NCBI RefSeq assembly: GCF_017315945.1
Contig: NZ_JAFLWI010000011.1
Location: 1 to 64,000, forward strand
DNA: 64,000 nt
Direction of reading: 5' to 3'
DNA from: Candidatus Enterococcus courvalinii
Lineage (GTDB): Bacteria; Bacillota; Bacilli; Lactobacillales; Enterococcaceae
Shown here: positions 31,050 through 40,805 of the stretch, piece by piece
Layout of the letters: each line of letters begins with the position of its first letter
Position numbering within the stretch: the first letter of the stretch is position 1
The notes under the pieces: model-generated
Seen by the model: only the letters and a program-made list of their open reading frames with translations
Told to the model about the DNA's origin: nothing
Database searches by the model: none
Position numbers and translations under genes: made by a program

Positions 31050-31748
31050 TCAATCCTTTTCTACTTGTTTAAAAATATCTCTTGGTCGAATAATCCCTAA
31101 TAGATTACCATCAGGGTTTCCATCTTTTGTAATCAATACTGCCTCTAGCGTTCCTTGCTCACGAAACATCAACTCGACTTCATAGATTTTCGTGTTCGCT
31201 GAAACAAATTGATAGTTCGTATATTTTCCATCGCCAATAATCAAATCTTTGGCTTGCTTCCGTGTTAAGTCAATCACACCTTGTTGACTTTCTTTGGCCA
31301 ACCAAAATCCAATCGCTCGTAAAGTAATCAATGCTTCAAATTTTCCTTTATTATACAGTGGAAATTGTGAATAGCGTTTTTGAGCAATCGTCTCTAACAA
31401 ATCAAGTAAAGGAATATTTTTATCAAAACCAGTCACTTTCTTCGCAAACTTTGGTAACACAGTAGCCGGACGGATCAATGCCTCCTCAATGACTTGAATC
31501 TTATCAACTGCCCAGTCATTTGGCTCTGCAATGACAAAATCTTCAGAAATTCTTTCGTGAACAATTGCGTTTCTTAATTGCGCCATTTGAAATAAATCTT
31601 CTTCATATTTACGCACCATCGACCCTTTTTTGCGAGCCAATCGGCGGACTAATTCGGTAAAGCCCATATTACGCGTGTTCCCCATTTCCTCACGCATCCA
31701 TTTCTCAATACGATTGAAGCTACTTAAAAATACATCAGAGTTACTCAT
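31050..31748 (-). CDS. CBS-domain protein with N-terminal helical domain
   Basis: The C-terminal half (~110-232) carries two CBS motifs, including YSQFPLYNKGKFEALITLRAIG and TLEAVLITKDGNPDGNLLGIIR. The first ~95 residues are helical (FNRIEKWMREEMG, AQLRNAIVHERI), resembling a nucleic-acid- or partner-binding module. CBS pairs usually bind adenine nucleotides or c-di-AMP, which is possible here but unproven. The ATG at 31748 overlaps the preceding gene by 8 nt. Belongs to the operon membrane protein-CBS-lspA-rluD. Confidence 0.75.
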   Translation of the reverse strand: MSNSDVFLSSFNRIEKWMREEMGNTRNMGFTELVRRLARKKGSMVRKYEEDLFQMAQLRNAIVHERISEDFVIAEPNDWAVDKIQVIEEALIRPATVLPKFAKKVTGFDKNIPLLDLLETIAQKRYSQFPLYNKGKFEALITLRAIGFWLAKESQQGVIDLTRKQAKDLIIGDGKYTNYQFVSANTKIYEVELMFREQGTLEAVLITKDGNPDGNLLGIIRPRDIFKQVEKD

Positions 31749-32124
31749 ACTTACTAGTGTCCTCCTTGATGACATAAGCTTGGTTTTTAATGAAGAAAAA
31801 GAAGCCGATCATGCCAATCACAGCTACCAAGCTATAGAATAAATTACTGAAATAAATGGCACTCAAACTCGTGAAGAAAAAAAGTACCGGATACAACTGC
31901 AATAGAAGTAAGTTCATCGTAATAACATATGCATCTTTCGGCAATGCTATGTGATAAACTGGACTTTTTAACCAAAAAAACGAGGCTTGCATCGTTAGTG
32001 GAGCGGCTACCTCGACTTCCACACTGTCTTGCTGATTTAAGTAAATAGATTGTCCATTAATTTGTAGTCGAATGGCGCTTCCCATTCCATAAAAACCAGT
32101 TTTTCTGGTGAATTTTATTTTCAT
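31741..32124 (-). CDS. Hypothetical membrane protein (127 aa)
   Basis: Not recognised. Residues 1-~65 look like a small beta-rich cytoplasmic domain (GMGSAIRLQINGQSIYLNQ, VEVEVAAPLTMQASFFWL), followed by two transmembrane helices (~70-90 and ~95-112) and a short charged tail. It is the first gene of the operon and overlaps the CBS gene by 8 nt. The ribosome site GGAGGGGC precedes the ATG. Confidence 0.7.
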   Translation of the reverse strand: MKIKFTRKTGFYGMGSAIRLQINGQSIYLNQQDSVEVEVAAPLTMQASFFWLKSPVYHIALPKDAYVITMNLLLLQLYPVLFFFTSLSAIYFSNLFYSLVAVIGMIGFFFFIKNQAYVIKEDTSKYE

Positions 32125-32190
32125 AATGCCCCTCCTATTATGCTTTAGTATAACTTAAAACACAACAATGAAAAAGAAAATACCTTAGAT

Positions 32191-32310
32191 AAGGTTGTGG
32201 TTCCAAGCGTCTAGCTCCGACAAAATAATGAATAACTGACAAAAATAGCTTTCCATATTTTTAGACAGTTGTGAATTATTTCGAGGAGTTGCTTGGGAAC
32301 ACTGTGAATT
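32191..32310 (+). repeat. Palindromic 120-bp repeat, copy A
   Basis: Starts AAGGTTGTGG; CCAAGC at 32203 pairs with GCTTGG at 32291, and AGCTCCGA...AATAAT pairs with ATTATTTCGAGGAGTT, making a ~94-nt imperfect hairpin with an AAAAATAGCT centre. It ends GGGAACACTGTGAATT and is followed at once by copy B. Confidence 0.8.
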
Positions 32311-32433
32311 AAGGTTGTGGTACAAAGCGTCTAGCTTCAAACAATAAGAATTCTTTTCTAAAAATAATCTCCTCATATTTTTATGTAAAGAGGACTTATT
32401 GTCGAAGAAGCTGCTTGGGGAACACCGTGAATA
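32311..32433 (+). repeat. Palindromic ~120-bp repeat, copy B (tandem with A)
   Basis: Begins with the same AAGGTTGTGG exactly 120 nt after copy A and ends GGGGAACACCGTGAAT. The interior has diverged but stays self-complementary (CAATAAG against CTTATTG, AGCTTC against GAAGAAGCT), so structure rather than sequence has been kept. Confidence 0.78.
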
Positions 32434-32478
32434 ATGTAGGCGTTTATTTAGAGTAAGTTACTTCTTGAACACCAAGAA
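32434..32478 (+). repeat. Truncated third copy of the palindromic repeat
   Basis: AAGTTACTTCTTGAACACCAAGAA matches the right end of copy E at 41360 (read leftward AGTTACTTCTTGAACACC). Its interior is mostly missing. With A and B it fills the gap between fhs and the 127-aa membrane protein operon. Confidence 0.55.
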
Positions 32479-32483
32479 TGCAA

Positions 32484-32514
32484 AAAGAAGGTATGACAAA
32501 ACTTTTGTCATACC
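32484..32514 (-). terminator. Terminator after fhs
   Basis: Leftward GGTATGACAAAA paired with TTTTGTCATACC, then TTCTTTTT. Strong 12-bp stem. Confidence 0.85.
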
Positions 32515-32543
32515 CCCCACTTTTTTGAATCATTCGTTGAATA

Positions 32544-34214
32544 TTAAAACAAGCCGATGACTTCTCCTTGATTTGTTACGTCCATATTTAACGCTGCAGG
32601 TTTTTTTGGTAATCCCGGCATCGTCATCACATCACCCGTGAGTGCTACTAAAAAGCCAGCTCCCAATTTCGGAACAAATTCTCGAATCGTAATCGTAAAA
32701 TCAGTTGGCGCTCCAAGCAACGTTGGATCATCTGAAAATGAATACTGCGTTTTTGCCATACAGACTGGTAAGTCACTCCACCCATTCTTTTCAAACTCTT
32801 CGATTTGTTTCTGTGCTTTTTTGCTAAATTGAACGCCTCGACCACCATAAATCTTTTTGACAATTATCTCCGCCTTTTCCGCAATCGTCGCAGTGGGTTG
32901 ATACAACGGTTGATAGTCAGCTGTTTGTTCGGCAATTAGTTCTACTACGGCTTTCGCCAAATCCACACCACCAAGTGCTCCTTGTTCCCATACACTGACA
33001 CGTTTAGCTAAGATACCTTGGTTTTCACATAACTCTTCTAGTAAAGTAAATTCCGCTTTCGTATCCGTAACAAACTCATTGATTGCCACAATCACAGGGA
33101 TATCGTACAAACGCATATTTTCAATGTGGCGTTTCAAATTAACAAAACCAGCCTTCAAAGCAGATAAATCCTCTTCAAGTAATTCTGATTTTTTTCTGCC
33201 TCCGTGCATTTTTAACGCGCGAATCGTTGCAACAATTACAATTGCATCTGGTGCTTTCTTCAAATTAGGAACTTTGATATCAAGAAACTTCTCAGCCCCC
33301 AAATCAGCACCAAAGCCCGCTTCCGTAACCACATAATCAGCTAATTTTAAAGCTGTTTTAGTCGCTAAAATACTATTACATCCATGAGCAATATTGGCAA
33401 ACGGCCCACCATGAATAAACGCAGGTGTTCCATAAATCGTTTGGACTAAGTTTGGTTTTAATGCATCTTTTAGAAGTAAAGCTAAGGCTCCTTCTACTTT
33501 TAAGTCACCTGCAGTGACAGGTTCCTTGTCAAAAGTATAACCAATAACGATACGCGCTAGTCGTGCTTTTAAGTCATCTAAGTCAGTTGCTAAACATAAG
33601 ATCGCCATGATTTCACTAGCTACAGTAATATCAAAGCCATCTTCTCTCGGTACTCCTTGGATTGGTCCGCCTAAACCGACAATCACCTGACGCAACTCGC
33701 GATCATTTAAATCAACCACTCGTTTCCAAATCACACGTCTGGCATCAATCTGTAATTCATTTCCTTGATGGATATGGTTGTCTAAAAAGGCAGATAGTGC
33801 ATTATTCGCACTTGTAATAGCGTGCATATCACCAGTAAAGTGTAGATTGATATCTTCCATTGGTAAAACTTGTGCGTAACCACCGCCAGCTGCCCCACCT
33901 TTAATCCCCATGACAGGTCCTAACGAAGGTTCTCTTAAAGCGATTGCTGCCTGTTTATTGATCTGATTTAATGCGTCTCCTAATCCAACTGTAACAGTTG
34001 ACTTCCCTTCCCCCGCAGGAGTTGGATTAATTGACGTGACCAAAATTAGTTTGCCGTCCGGCTTTGTTTTTAGCTCCTCTATTGCCGAAAAATTTATTTT
34101 TGCTTTGTAATTTCCATACAACTCCAAGTCTTCATAGCCAAGATTCACTTTATCCGCTATCTCAACAATCGGTTTTAAGTCAGTTTCTTGTGAAATTTGT
34201 AAATCACTCTTCAT
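32544..34214 (-). CDS. fhs: Formate-tetrahydrofolate ligase
   Basis: ATP-dependent formylation of tetrahydrofolate, supplying 10-formyl-THF for purines and fMet. The P-loop [14 protein letters not shown] is at ~67-80; [27 protein letters not shown]-type segments, [10 protein letters not shown] and [10 protein letters not shown] near the C-terminus are family hallmarks. 556 aa, full length. The ATG at 34214 follows AAAGGGG; the codon before it is a TTG in frame. Monocistronic, between a weak promoter (TATAAT at 34280-34275) and a strong terminator. Confidence 0.96.
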   Translation of the reverse strand: MKSDLQISQETDLKPIVEIADKVNLGYEDLELYGNYKAKINFSAIEELKTKPDGKLILVTSINPTPAGEGKSTVTVGLGDALNQINKQAAIALREPSLGPVMGIKGGAAGGGYAQVLPMEDINLHFTGDMHAITSANNALSAFLDNHIHQGNELQIDARRVIWKRVVDLNDRELRQVIVGLGGPIQGVPREDGFDITVASEIMAILCLATDLDDLKARLARIVIGYTFDKEPVTAGDLKVEGALALLLKDALKPNLVQTIYGTPAFIHGGPFANIAHGCNSILATKTALKLADYVVTEAGFGADLGAEKFLDIKVPNLKKAPDAIVIVATIRALKMHGGRKKSELLEEDLSALKAGFVNLKRHIENMRLYDIPVIVAINEFVTDTKAEFTLLEELCENQGILAKRVSVWEQGALGGVDLAKAVVELIAEQTADYQPLYQPTATIAEKAEIIVKKIYGGRGVQFSKKAQKQIEEFEKNGWSDLPVCMAKTQYSFSDDPTLLGAPTDFTITIREFVPKLGAGFLVALTGDVMTMPGLPKKPAALNMDVTNQGEVIGLF

Positions 34215-34330
34215 CAAACTACCCCTTTATACGAACTTTAATTCAATTTGAACACTTTTTGTTAAGTTATTTTCATTATACACGTTTTCAATTGAAATAA
34301 AAAGATAGAATAGATATCTCTTTCATTTAT

Positions 34331-34359
34331 TTGACGTACTTATAAATACTCTTTATAAT
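34331..34359 (+). promoter_or_regulatory. Promoter of the cold-shock gene
   Basis: TTGACG (34331-34336), a 17-nt spacer and TATAAT (34354-34359). The expected start near 34366 leaves an unusually short 5' leader, unlike long CspA-type thermosensor leaders. Confidence 0.85.
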
Positions 34360-34396
34360 GTGGCTATAGTAGATTTTAAGAAAGGTCGTGAGTGCT

Positions 34397-34600
34397 TTGA
34401 CCCAAGGAATCGTGAAATGGTTTGACAATAAAAAAGGATACGGATTTATCAGTTATGATGAAACGGAGGAAATTTTTGTCCATTTTACCGCAATCGAGGA
34501 AGAAGGCTTTAAGAGTCTGGAAGAAAACCAAGCAGTGGAGTTTAAGATCATTGAAGGCAATCGCGGAACACAAGCAGCTCATGTTAAAAAATTAAGCTAA
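34397..34600 (+). CDS. Cold-shock domain protein
   Basis: Small OB-fold nucleic-acid chaperone. GIVKWFDNKKGYGFI contains RNP-1 (KGYGFI), and EIFVHF is RNP-2. About 67 aa. No ATG is present. I prefer TTG at 34397, about 10 nt after AAAGG; an in-frame GTG at 34388 sits only 2 nt from that site and would add three residues. The very acidic sequence differs from the abundant Csp proteins, so it may be a minor paralogue. Confidence 0.85.
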   Translation: MTQGIVKWFDNKKGYGFISYDETEEIFVHFTAIEEEGFKSLEENQAVEFKIIEGNRGTQAAHVKKLS

Positions 34601-34650
34601 TTGAAACCATTTATAAGTAAATCCACAAAATAAATGAATAACAAAGTCAC

Positions 34651-34681
34651 AGTTGAGACATTTTTTGTCTCAACTTTTTTA
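34651..34681 (+). terminator. Terminator after the cold-shock gene
   Basis: AGTTGAGACA, T-rich loop, TGTCTCAACTTTTTT: 10-bp stem and U-run. Confidence 0.85.
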
Positions 34682-34695
34682 TTTTTTCAGCAAAC

Positions 34696-34731
34696 TAAAA
34701 AGGAGTCGCAGACAAAAATCCTCAACTCCTT
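34696..34731 (-). terminator. Probable terminator after the EbsA-like gene
   Basis: Leftward AAGGAGT, ~18-nt partly paired loop, ACTCCTTTTT. Confidence 0.5.
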
Positions 34732-34769
34732 CTTCTCATTTGTTTATACGCACTATTTGATCCACTCTT

Positions 34770-35189
34770 CTATTTATCTTTTCGTGACTGCTTCACAAAC
34801 ACCTCTTGTGAAGTCCCCGTAAAATAATTACGAACGGACAATTGATCTTTTGCACGTAATAAATAGATTGTCGGCTCTAACTCATCTGCTAATTTTAATT
34901 CTAAACCATGATCATGTGGAGCTACCTTTTCGACTTGCTGTAACGTTAATTTTTTATCTTTCCAAAAAGCAGCATAGCGAATTTTGATTGAATTTTTTTC
35001 TAGTACAAATGAGCGACGCAACCCTAACAATAAAAACACAGCAAAAATGCCCATGACTACATTACTTTTCCAATACGGTCCCGTATTTTCAAGCGACAAA
35101 ATCAAGCTGAAAAAGAAAATAATCAACGTCAATGACCAATAGATGATCGACTGTGCCAGTTCTGGCTGCCAGCGAATAATTTTTTTCAT
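34770..35189 (-). CDS. EbsA-like membrane protein
   Basis: 139 aa with two N-terminal transmembrane helices (~14-32 and ~42-58) followed by a small PH-like cytoplasmic domain (FVLEKNSIKIRYAAFWKDKKLTLQQVEKV). This layout and the neighbouring RNase HI-like gene fit the enterococcal EbsA family, originally linked to sex-pheromone-related surface functions in E. faecalis. Its biochemical role is not established, and the assignment rests on layout more than on a motif. Confidence 0.6.
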   Translation of the reverse strand: MKKIIRWQPELAQSIIYWSLTLIIFFFSLILSLENTGPYWKSNVVMGIFAVFLLLGLRRSFVLEKNSIKIRYAAFWKDKKLTLQQVEKVAPHDHGLELKLADELEPTIYLLRAKDQLSVRNYFTGTSQEVFVKQSRKDK

Positions 35190-35264
35190 TGTCTAACCTC
35201 GCATGATAAGTAATAATGCTATAATCATATCATAACACTATTTTATTTTAAAAAGGAGAGATTC

Positions 35265-35696
35265 ATGTTACGAGTATACATTGATGCCTCGACAAAAGGC
35301 AACCCTGGTCCAAGTGGTGGCGGCATCATAATTCTTGGAGAAAACCGCTATGAACAGCTAACTGTTCCTCTTTCTGATGGATCGAATCACGAAGCAGAAT
35401 TCGAAGTCTTTTTAAAAACTTTAGAAATATTAAAGGAAAAGGCTTTGAACACTGAAACGATTTTTTGTTATTCAGATAGCAAAACCTTAGTTTCCACCAT
35501 TGATAAAAATTTTACCACTAACGAATTATTTCAGCCCTACTTGTCAGCAATCCAAGCACTTCTTCCAGCATTCTCTTTGTTCCTTTTACAATGGATTCCT
35601 GAAAGTAAAAACAAAGGTGCCGATAACCTAGCGCGACAAGCATTGAAAAAACAGCTCAAACAAATAAAAAAATACACCGCAAACGATGAAGTTTAG
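35265..35696 (+). CDS. RNase HI-like protein
   Basis: RNase H fold, 143 aa. The catalytic carboxylates are visible: Asp7 in VYIDASTKGNPGPSGGG, Glu in NHEAEFEVF, Asp in CYSDSKTL and Asp near the end in NKGADNLARQAL. It belongs to the YpdQ/reverse-transcriptase-like group rather than classical rnhA. A TATAAT lies at 35220 and AAAGGAGAG precedes the ATG. The stop codon lies in the loop of its own terminator hairpin. Confidence 0.85.
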   Translation: MLRVYIDASTKGNPGPSGGGIIILGENRYEQLTVPLSDGSNHEAEFEVFLKTLEILKEKALNTETIFCYSDSKTLVSTIDKNFTTNELFQPYLSAIQALLPAFSLFLLQWIPESKNKGADNLARQALKKQLKQIKKYTANDEV

Positions 35697-35720
35697 TAAG
35701 CTTCATCGCTTGCGGTCTTT
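35677..35720 (+). terminator. Terminator overlapping the 3' end of the RNase HI-like gene
   Basis: CCGCAAACGATGAAG pairs with CTTCATCGCTTGCGG and is followed by TCTTTT. The TAG stop (35694-35696) is in the loop, so the last codons form the 5' arm. Confidence 0.85.
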
Positions 35721-35726
35721 TAATAA

Positions 35727-35848
35727 ACTTTTCATGTTTGCCAAAATAACTCCTCAAGCAACCTCTTCGGCAATACGTTTTACTTTATAGAAACAATGAA
35801 GCTATTTTTAGTTTTTACTCTCTTGCTTGCCGGAGTTAACCCCTTCTT
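35727..35848 (-). repeat. Divergent copy H of the palindromic repeat
   Basis: Begins at the stop codon of the CDF gene (leftward GAAGGGGTTAACTCC) and ends CTTGAGGAGTTATTTTGGCAA, which matches copy D (CTTGAGGAGTTGTTTTGTGAA). AACTCC-CAAGCAA pairs with TTGCTTG-GGAGTT, and an AAAAATAGCTTC centre is kept. Its left end is shorter than in other copies. Confidence 0.6.
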
Positions 35849-36991
35849 TCATAACAAATAATTATGATCGAAAGTTATCTCAACCTGATATTTGCCAATT
35901 TTCTGCTTAACTTGCTCCCGAATGATTTCTTCCAATTTCTCATCAGAAAAATGGCATTGTTGAGGAACGACCACATCAAATTGCAAAATTTTCCCTTCTT
36001 TTATCACACGAAAATCATGGATTTTGAGTCCTTCTGCCGTAGTCGTAACGATTTCACGCAATGTTTGCAATACTGCCAAGTAACGTTCATTACTCACTGG
36101 AACAGGATCTAAATGACAAACCAAATCAACTGCTAAACGTTCTTTGAAATCCTTTTCGATTCGATCAACAATTCGATGTGCCTGATTCAAGTCTAAACTA
36201 TCATCTACCTCAATATGAACAGATGCAAATCGTTTACTTGGACCATAGTTGTGTACTAACAAATCATGATACCCCAAAATTTGATCGTAATGATTTAGTG
36301 AATCTTCCATTTCTTCGATTTCCTCTGTTGTAGGTCGACTGCCCATCAATTCATAGACAAAGTCACGGACCATCATTCCACCGCTATACAGAATATATAA
36401 TGCTAACGCAAACCCAATGTAGCCATCAATTCTCCACCCAGTCAACCACTCAACGCCTGCTGAAATCAAAACTGCTAACGTTGTGAATACGTCATTGTAA
36501 CTATCTGTCGAAGTTGCACGCAAAGCATTCGAATCAATTTTTGCTGCAATTCGACTGTACATTTTTCCTTGAATGAACTTCAAACCAATTGAAAAAATCA
36601 AGACTAAAAAGACAACTGGAGTCAAAATAATATTTTCTGGATGAATAATTTTTTGAAAAGAAGACTCTAAAAACGTAAAGCCCACATAAGAAATAATAAT
36701 TGACACAAATAAGCCACTAATATATTCAAACCGTTCATGGCCATACGGATGCTCTTTATCTGCTGGTTTAGCTGCAATCTTAAATCCAATCAAGGTCAGC
36801 ACAGAGGAAGCTGTATCTGACAAACTGTTGATTGCATCTGCCATGATTGATACACTACCTGATAAGATTCCAATCATAAATTTAGAAACAAATAAAATCA
36901 AATTGGAAATCAAACCCAAAACGCCTGCTAAGATTCCTTGCTTCGTCCGTTCTTTACTCGTTGCTTTTTCTGTCGTTTGTTTTCTTGTCAC
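35849..36991 (-). CDS. Cation diffusion facilitator (CDF) metal transporter
   Basis: Exports divalent metal (Zn, Fe, Mn or similar) by proton antiport. About six transmembrane helices (residues ~20-230) contain SIMADAINSLSDTASS and ATSTDSYNDVFTT, each with the paired Asp of the transport site. The cytoplasmic C-terminal domain has LLVHNYGPSKRFASVHIEVD. A longer C-terminal tail (~300-380) adds an extra domain, as in MntE-like members. A GTG start follows GGGAG with 7-nt spacing. Metal specificity cannot be assigned. Confidence 0.9.
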   Translation of the reverse strand: MTRKQTTEKATSKERTKQGILAGVLGLISNLILFVSKFMIGILSGSVSIMADAINSLSDTASSVLTLIGFKIAAKPADKEHPYGHERFEYISGLFVSIIISYVGFTFLESSFQKIIHPENIILTPVVFLVLIFSIGLKFIQGKMYSRIAAKIDSNALRATSTDSYNDVFTTLAVLISAGVEWLTGWRIDGYIGFALALYILYSGGMMVRDFVYELMGSRPTTEEIEEMEDSLNHYDQILGYHDLLVHNYGPSKRFASVHIEVDDSLDLNQAHRIVDRIEKDFKERLAVDLVCHLDPVPVSNERYLAVLQTLREIVTTTAEGLKIHDFRVIKEGKILQFDVVVPQQCHFSDEKLEEIIREQVKQKIGKYQVEITFDHNYLL

Positions 36992-37037
36992 ACTCTTACT
37001 CCCTTATCTAAAAAGATATACTCTCAATTCAGCTTAT

Positions 37038-37634
37038 TTATTCTGGTTTCAAAGGAGTTGCAGCAAAGAGTGCTTTAGCAAGCAGTGGCGTAATAACCCC
37101 TGCACCAATTGCTTCTGGAATACCATTAATTCCTGCAACTCCAATCAAAGTTTTAAATAAAAGTGATGTATCTACGCCATACGCATTGGCAGTCGCACTC
37201 GTATAAAAGATACCCATGAAACCTAAAACAAGTAAAGTATTCGTTAAGGAACCAAGTACTCCTGCAACAGCAGACCCCATTACCACAGATTGATTTTTGC
37301 GATAAATCCAATGAAAGACAACACCTGCTACCAAACCAACAAGCACCCGCGGCACCACTGAAATGATTGGATTCGTAAAGACTAACGTATCAAAGGGCGT
37401 TGTTGGCATGGCAAAAGCACGAACGATGGTTGCAATTCCCCAAAACAACCCAATCAGCATGCCATCTTTAGGCCCTAACACAACAGCTGCAACAATGACT
37501 GTAATATGAATGATTGTCAAACTGATAAACCCTAATGGAATAAAGCCCAGCCAAGGAACCATTGCTTGAACAATAATAATTGCCAATAAAACTGCGCGTA
37601 ATACTAAACGGAATGTTTTATTTCTACTATTCAT
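37038..37634 (-). CDS. ECF transporter substrate-binding (S) component
   Basis: Vitamin-binding membrane subunit of an energy-coupling-factor importer, with about six hydrophobic helices (RAVLLAIIIVQAMVPWLGF, ISLTIIHITVIVAAVVLGP, GLFWGIATIVRAF). The pattern resembles pantothenate-type S components, but I cannot settle the vitamin. No ATPase or T subunit is adjacent, as usual for group II systems that share one module. The ATG at 37634 follows GGTGGGG with 6-nt spacing. Confidence 0.75.
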   Translation of the reverse strand: MNSRNKTFRLVLRAVLLAIIIVQAMVPWLGFIPLGFISLTIIHITVIVAAVVLGPKDGMLIGLFWGIATIVRAFAMPTTPFDTLVFTNPIISVVPRVLVGLVAGVVFHWIYRKNQSVVMGSAVAGVLGSLTNTLLVLGFMGIFYTSATANAYGVDTSLLFKTLIGVAGINGIPEAIGAGVITPLLAKALFAATPLKPE

Positions 37635-37713
37635 TTTAAACCCCACCTTTTTCTTCTCATCGTAAAAAGTTCTTGCGCATTCGTCAACTATTTACGTTTA
37701 TCCTGAAATAGAC

Positions 37714-37771
37714 ACAAAAAAACAAGCGGACTTGGAATGACTATTTTCCAATAGCATCCCAAGTCTTGCTT
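37714..37771 (-). terminator. Terminator after alaS
   Basis: Leftward AAGCAAGACTTGGGATG pairs imperfectly with CATTCCAAGTCCGCTTG, with CTATTGGAAAATAG inside, then seven U. Confidence 0.85.
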
Positions 37772-37800
37772 ATTTTTAAACGATAAATTTTAACAAATGA

Positions 37801-40443
37801 TTATTGGTTAAGCAACCAATTTTTTGCTTCGGCTAATGCATCTGGAATACCTGCTGGATTCTTCCCTCCAGCTTGTGCCATGTCCGGACGTCCGCCGCCG
37901 CCACCGCCAACTTTTGGTGCGATTGCTTTGATCAGATCGCCAGCTTTTAGCCCAGCTTCATTTGCTTCTTTCGACATAGCAACTAATAAACTAACTTTTC
38001 CTTCTTGTTCATTTGCCAGAACAAGAATATCAGAGATTGCTTTTTGTTTCCATTGGTCTGCTAATTGACGTAATTGGTTCATATCTTTCACTTTTACTTG
38101 TGAAGCAATGAATGTCTTTCCAGCTACCGTTTCTGGATCTTTGAAAATGTCGCCAGCTTGTTGATTAGCTAGTTTACTTGCTAATTTTTCATTTTCTTTT
38201 TGTAATTCACGTAATTGTTGTTGTAATTGTTCTGCTTTTGCAACAACTTCTTTTAATTGAGGTGATTTGACAATTGCTGCGACTTCTTTTAATTGTTGTT
38301 CTTCACCTTCTAGTAGTTCGTAAGCTTCTTTACTTGTAACAGCTTCGATACGACGAACGCCTGCACCGATTCCTGATTCAGAAACAATTTTGAAAATACC
38401 AATGTCTTCTGTATTTGACACGTGTGTCCCACCACAAAGCTCGATTGACCATTCACCAATATTGACAACGCGGACTTCACGACCATATTTCTCACCGAAC
38501 AAGGCCATTGCGCCCATATTTTTTGCTGTGTCAATATCTGTTTCGATTGTTTGAACTGGAATAGCTTCCCAAATTTTTTCATTAACGATTCGTTCCATTT
38601 GAGCTAGTTCATCTGCTGTGATTTGACCAAAATGAGTGAAGTCAAAACGCAAGTGTCCCGGTGCAACTAATGAACCTGCTTGGTTTGCATGTTCGCCTAA
38701 AGTTTCTTTCAACGCTTTATGCAATAAGTGAGTCGCTGTATGATTTTTAATGATTCGGTTACGCATTGGTTCGTTGATTGCTAAATGATAGATTGCGCCT
38801 TCTTGCATTGGTGATTTGACTGTTACTGTATGCATAAATTGACCATTTGGTGCTTTTTGAACATCTGTAACTGTTGCAACCACTTCTTGTGCATCATTTA
38901 AGATCCAACCTTGGTCAGCAACTTGTCCACCCATTTCTGCATAGAAAGGTGTTTCAGCAAAAATCATTTGAGCAACACCTTCTGTTACTTCACTTAATAA
39001 TTCTTCGTCTTGAACGATTACCAGCAATTTGCTGTCTGCCTCAACTTCTGTATAACCAATAAATTTACTATCCACTTTGATATCTGTTAATAATGCGGAT
39101 TGAACACCCATTGATTTTTCCGTGCTTCTTGCAGAACGGGCACGTTCTCTTTGTGCTTCCATTTCTTTTTCAAAACCAGCATGATCGACTTTCAACCCTT
39201 CATCTTCTGCTACTTCTTCTGTTAATTCTACTGGGAAGCCATAAGTATCATAAAGTTTAAAGATGTCTTTACCAGCTAAAGTCGTTCCGTTTGCTGCTTT
39301 TACCTCTTCAATCACTTGGTTTAAGATATCTAAACCTTCGTTGATTGTTTCATTAAAGCGTTCTTCTTCTGTACGAATTACTTTTTCAATAAATTCTTTT
39401 TGTTCTAAAACTTCTGGATAGTAGCTAACCATGATTTCCCCAACAACTGGAACTAATTTATACAAGAAAGCTTGATTGATTCCCAATTTTTTTCCATGCA
39501 TAACAGCACGACGTAATAAACGACGTAAGACATAACCGCGTCCTTCATTTGAAGGTAGTGCACCATCACCAATTGCAAAAGATAATGCACGAATATGGTC
39601 AGCAATTACTTTATAAGAAATATCTGTTATTGGACTTTCACCATACTTCACTTGGTTACTTAATTTTTCAACAGCGTGAATAATTGGCATAAACAAATCT
39701 GTCTCAAAGTTAGTTGGTGCGTCTTGAACGATAGAAACCATACGTTCTAAGCCCATGCCCGTATCAATATTTTTATGTGGTAATGGTTCAAATGTGTTAT
39801 CTGGTTTATGGTTAAATTCAGAAAATACCAAGTTCCAGATTTCTAAATAACGTTCATTTTCGCCACCAGGATAATTTTCTGGATCATCTTCGGCTAAATC
39901 GTTGTAAGATTCTCCACGGTCATAAAAGATTTCTGTATCGGGACCACAAGGACCGGCACCAATATCCCAGAAGTTATCTTCTACGTCGATGATGTGGTCC
40001 GTTGGTAAGCCTACTTCTTCGTGCCAAATACGTTTTGCTTCAGTATCTTTTGGATAGACCGTAACATATAACTTTTCAGGATCAAAAGCCATCCACTCAG
40101 GGCTTGTCAAAAATTCCCATGCCCAGTGGATTGCTTCTTCTTTGAAATAATCCCCGATAGAAAAGTTTCCTAGCATTTCAAACATCGTATGATGACGTGC
40201 AGTTTTTCCGACATTTTCAATATCATTTGTTCGAATTGATTTTTGTGCATTAGTGATTCTTGGATTTTCAGGAACAACTGAACCATCAAAATATTTTTTT
40301 AATGTCGCTACTCCTGAATTGATCCATAACAAAGTTGGATCGTTAACTGGTACTAATGAGGCACTTGGCTCGATCGTGTGTCCTTTTGATTGGAAAAAAT
40401 CTAAAAACATTTGGCGAACTTGTGCGCTACTTAATTGTTTCAT
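37801..40443 (-). CDS. alaS: Alanyl-tRNA synthetase
   Basis: Charges tRNA-Ala and edits mischarged Ser/Gly. The N-terminal class II catalytic core ([24 protein letters not shown] pattern) is followed by the editing domain with [11 protein letters not shown] and CGGTH zinc motifs, a coiled coil ([23 protein letters not shown]) and a C-terminal glycine-rich [12 protein letters not shown] segment. 880 aa. The ATG at 40443 ([13 protein letters not shown]) follows AGAAGG; six more codons upstream are unlikely. Controlled by the T-box leader at 40462-40690. Confidence 0.97.
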   Translation of the reverse strand: MKQLSSAQVRQMFLDFFQSKGHTIEPSASLVPVNDPTLLWINSGVATLKKYFDGSVVPENPRITNAQKSIRTNDIENVGKTARHHTMFEMLGNFSIGDYFKEEAIHWAWEFLTSPEWMAFDPEKLYVTVYPKDTEAKRIWHEEVGLPTDHIIDVEDNFWDIGAGPCGPDTEIFYDRGESYNDLAEDDPENYPGGENERYLEIWNLVFSEFNHKPDNTFEPLPHKNIDTGMGLERMVSIVQDAPTNFETDLFMPIIHAVEKLSNQVKYGESPITDISYKVIADHIRALSFAIGDGALPSNEGRGYVLRRLLRRAVMHGKKLGINQAFLYKLVPVVGEIMVSYYPEVLEQKEFIEKVIRTEEERFNETINEGLDILNQVIEEVKAANGTTLAGKDIFKLYDTYGFPVELTEEVAEDEGLKVDHAGFEKEMEAQRERARSARSTEKSMGVQSALLTDIKVDSKFIGYTEVEADSKLLVIVQDEELLSEVTEGVAQMIFAETPFYAEMGGQVADQGWILNDAQEVVATVTDVQKAPNGQFMHTVTVKSPMQEGAIYHLAINEPMRNRIIKNHTATHLLHKALKETLGEHANQAGSLVAPGHLRFDFTHFGQITADELAQMERIVNEKIWEAIPVQTIETDIDTAKNMGAMALFGEKYGREVRVVNIGEWSIELCGGTHVSNTEDIGIFKIVSESGIGAGVRRIEAVTSKEAYELLEGEEQQLKEVAAIVKSPQLKEVVAKAEQLQQQLRELQKENEKLASKLANQQAGDIFKDPETVAGKTFIASQVKVKDMNQLRQLADQWKQKAISDILVLANEQEGKVSLLVAMSKEANEAGLKAGDLIKAIAPKVGGGGGGRPDMAQAGGKNPAGIPDALAEAKNWLLNQ

Positions 40444-40461
40444 TCCATTACCTTCTCTCAT

Positions 40462-40690
40462 TGTTTTTCAATACAAAAAAACACCATTACAGCCAAGGAC
40501 GAAAACTCGCGGTACCACCTTGGTTGCAATGATGTTTGATCATTACCTCTTAAACTCGATAACGCTGAGTGGCGTTGATATTTCTATCAAAAGAAAAAAG
40601 GGAGCAATTTGATTGGCAACTATTCTTTTTTCAGCCTAGAAAGAATTTTCTGTGAGTCCCTAAAAACAAATCATGTCCTTTTTTGTACTT
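40462..40690 (-). promoter_or_regulatory. T-box riboswitch of alaS
   Basis: The T-box core AAGGTGGTACCGCGAG is at 40521-40506 (minus strand). Downstream a GU-rich terminator (ATCATTGCAACCAAGG with CCTTGGCTGTAATGGT) ends in seven U at 40481-40474. In stem I, AGGG pairs with CCCU, and the triplet just 5' of the latter is GCU (40605-40603), a likely Ala specifier. Uncharged tRNA-Ala would stabilise the antiterminator. Confidence 0.93.
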
Positions 40691-40694
40691 GTTA

Positions 40695-40723
40695 AGTATA
40701 CGCACTTCACGATTGTCTGTCAA
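40695..40723 (-). promoter_or_regulatory. Promoter of alaS
   Basis: Perfect TTGACA (40723-40718), a 17-nt spacer and TATACT (40700-40695), just upstream of the T-box leader. Confidence 0.88.
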
Positions 40724-40805
40724 TAAAGCTTTTCTATTTTGCCTCTTTTTGCTTTTCTTCGTTTGTGTTACGCTGAGTAAAAAAGTTGATTGAAGGAGAA
40801 ACTTT

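Noticed and set aside
32185-32376. 63-aa frame on the minus strand in the repeat block
   Set aside because: Lies entirely within repeat copies A and B, with no ribosome site.
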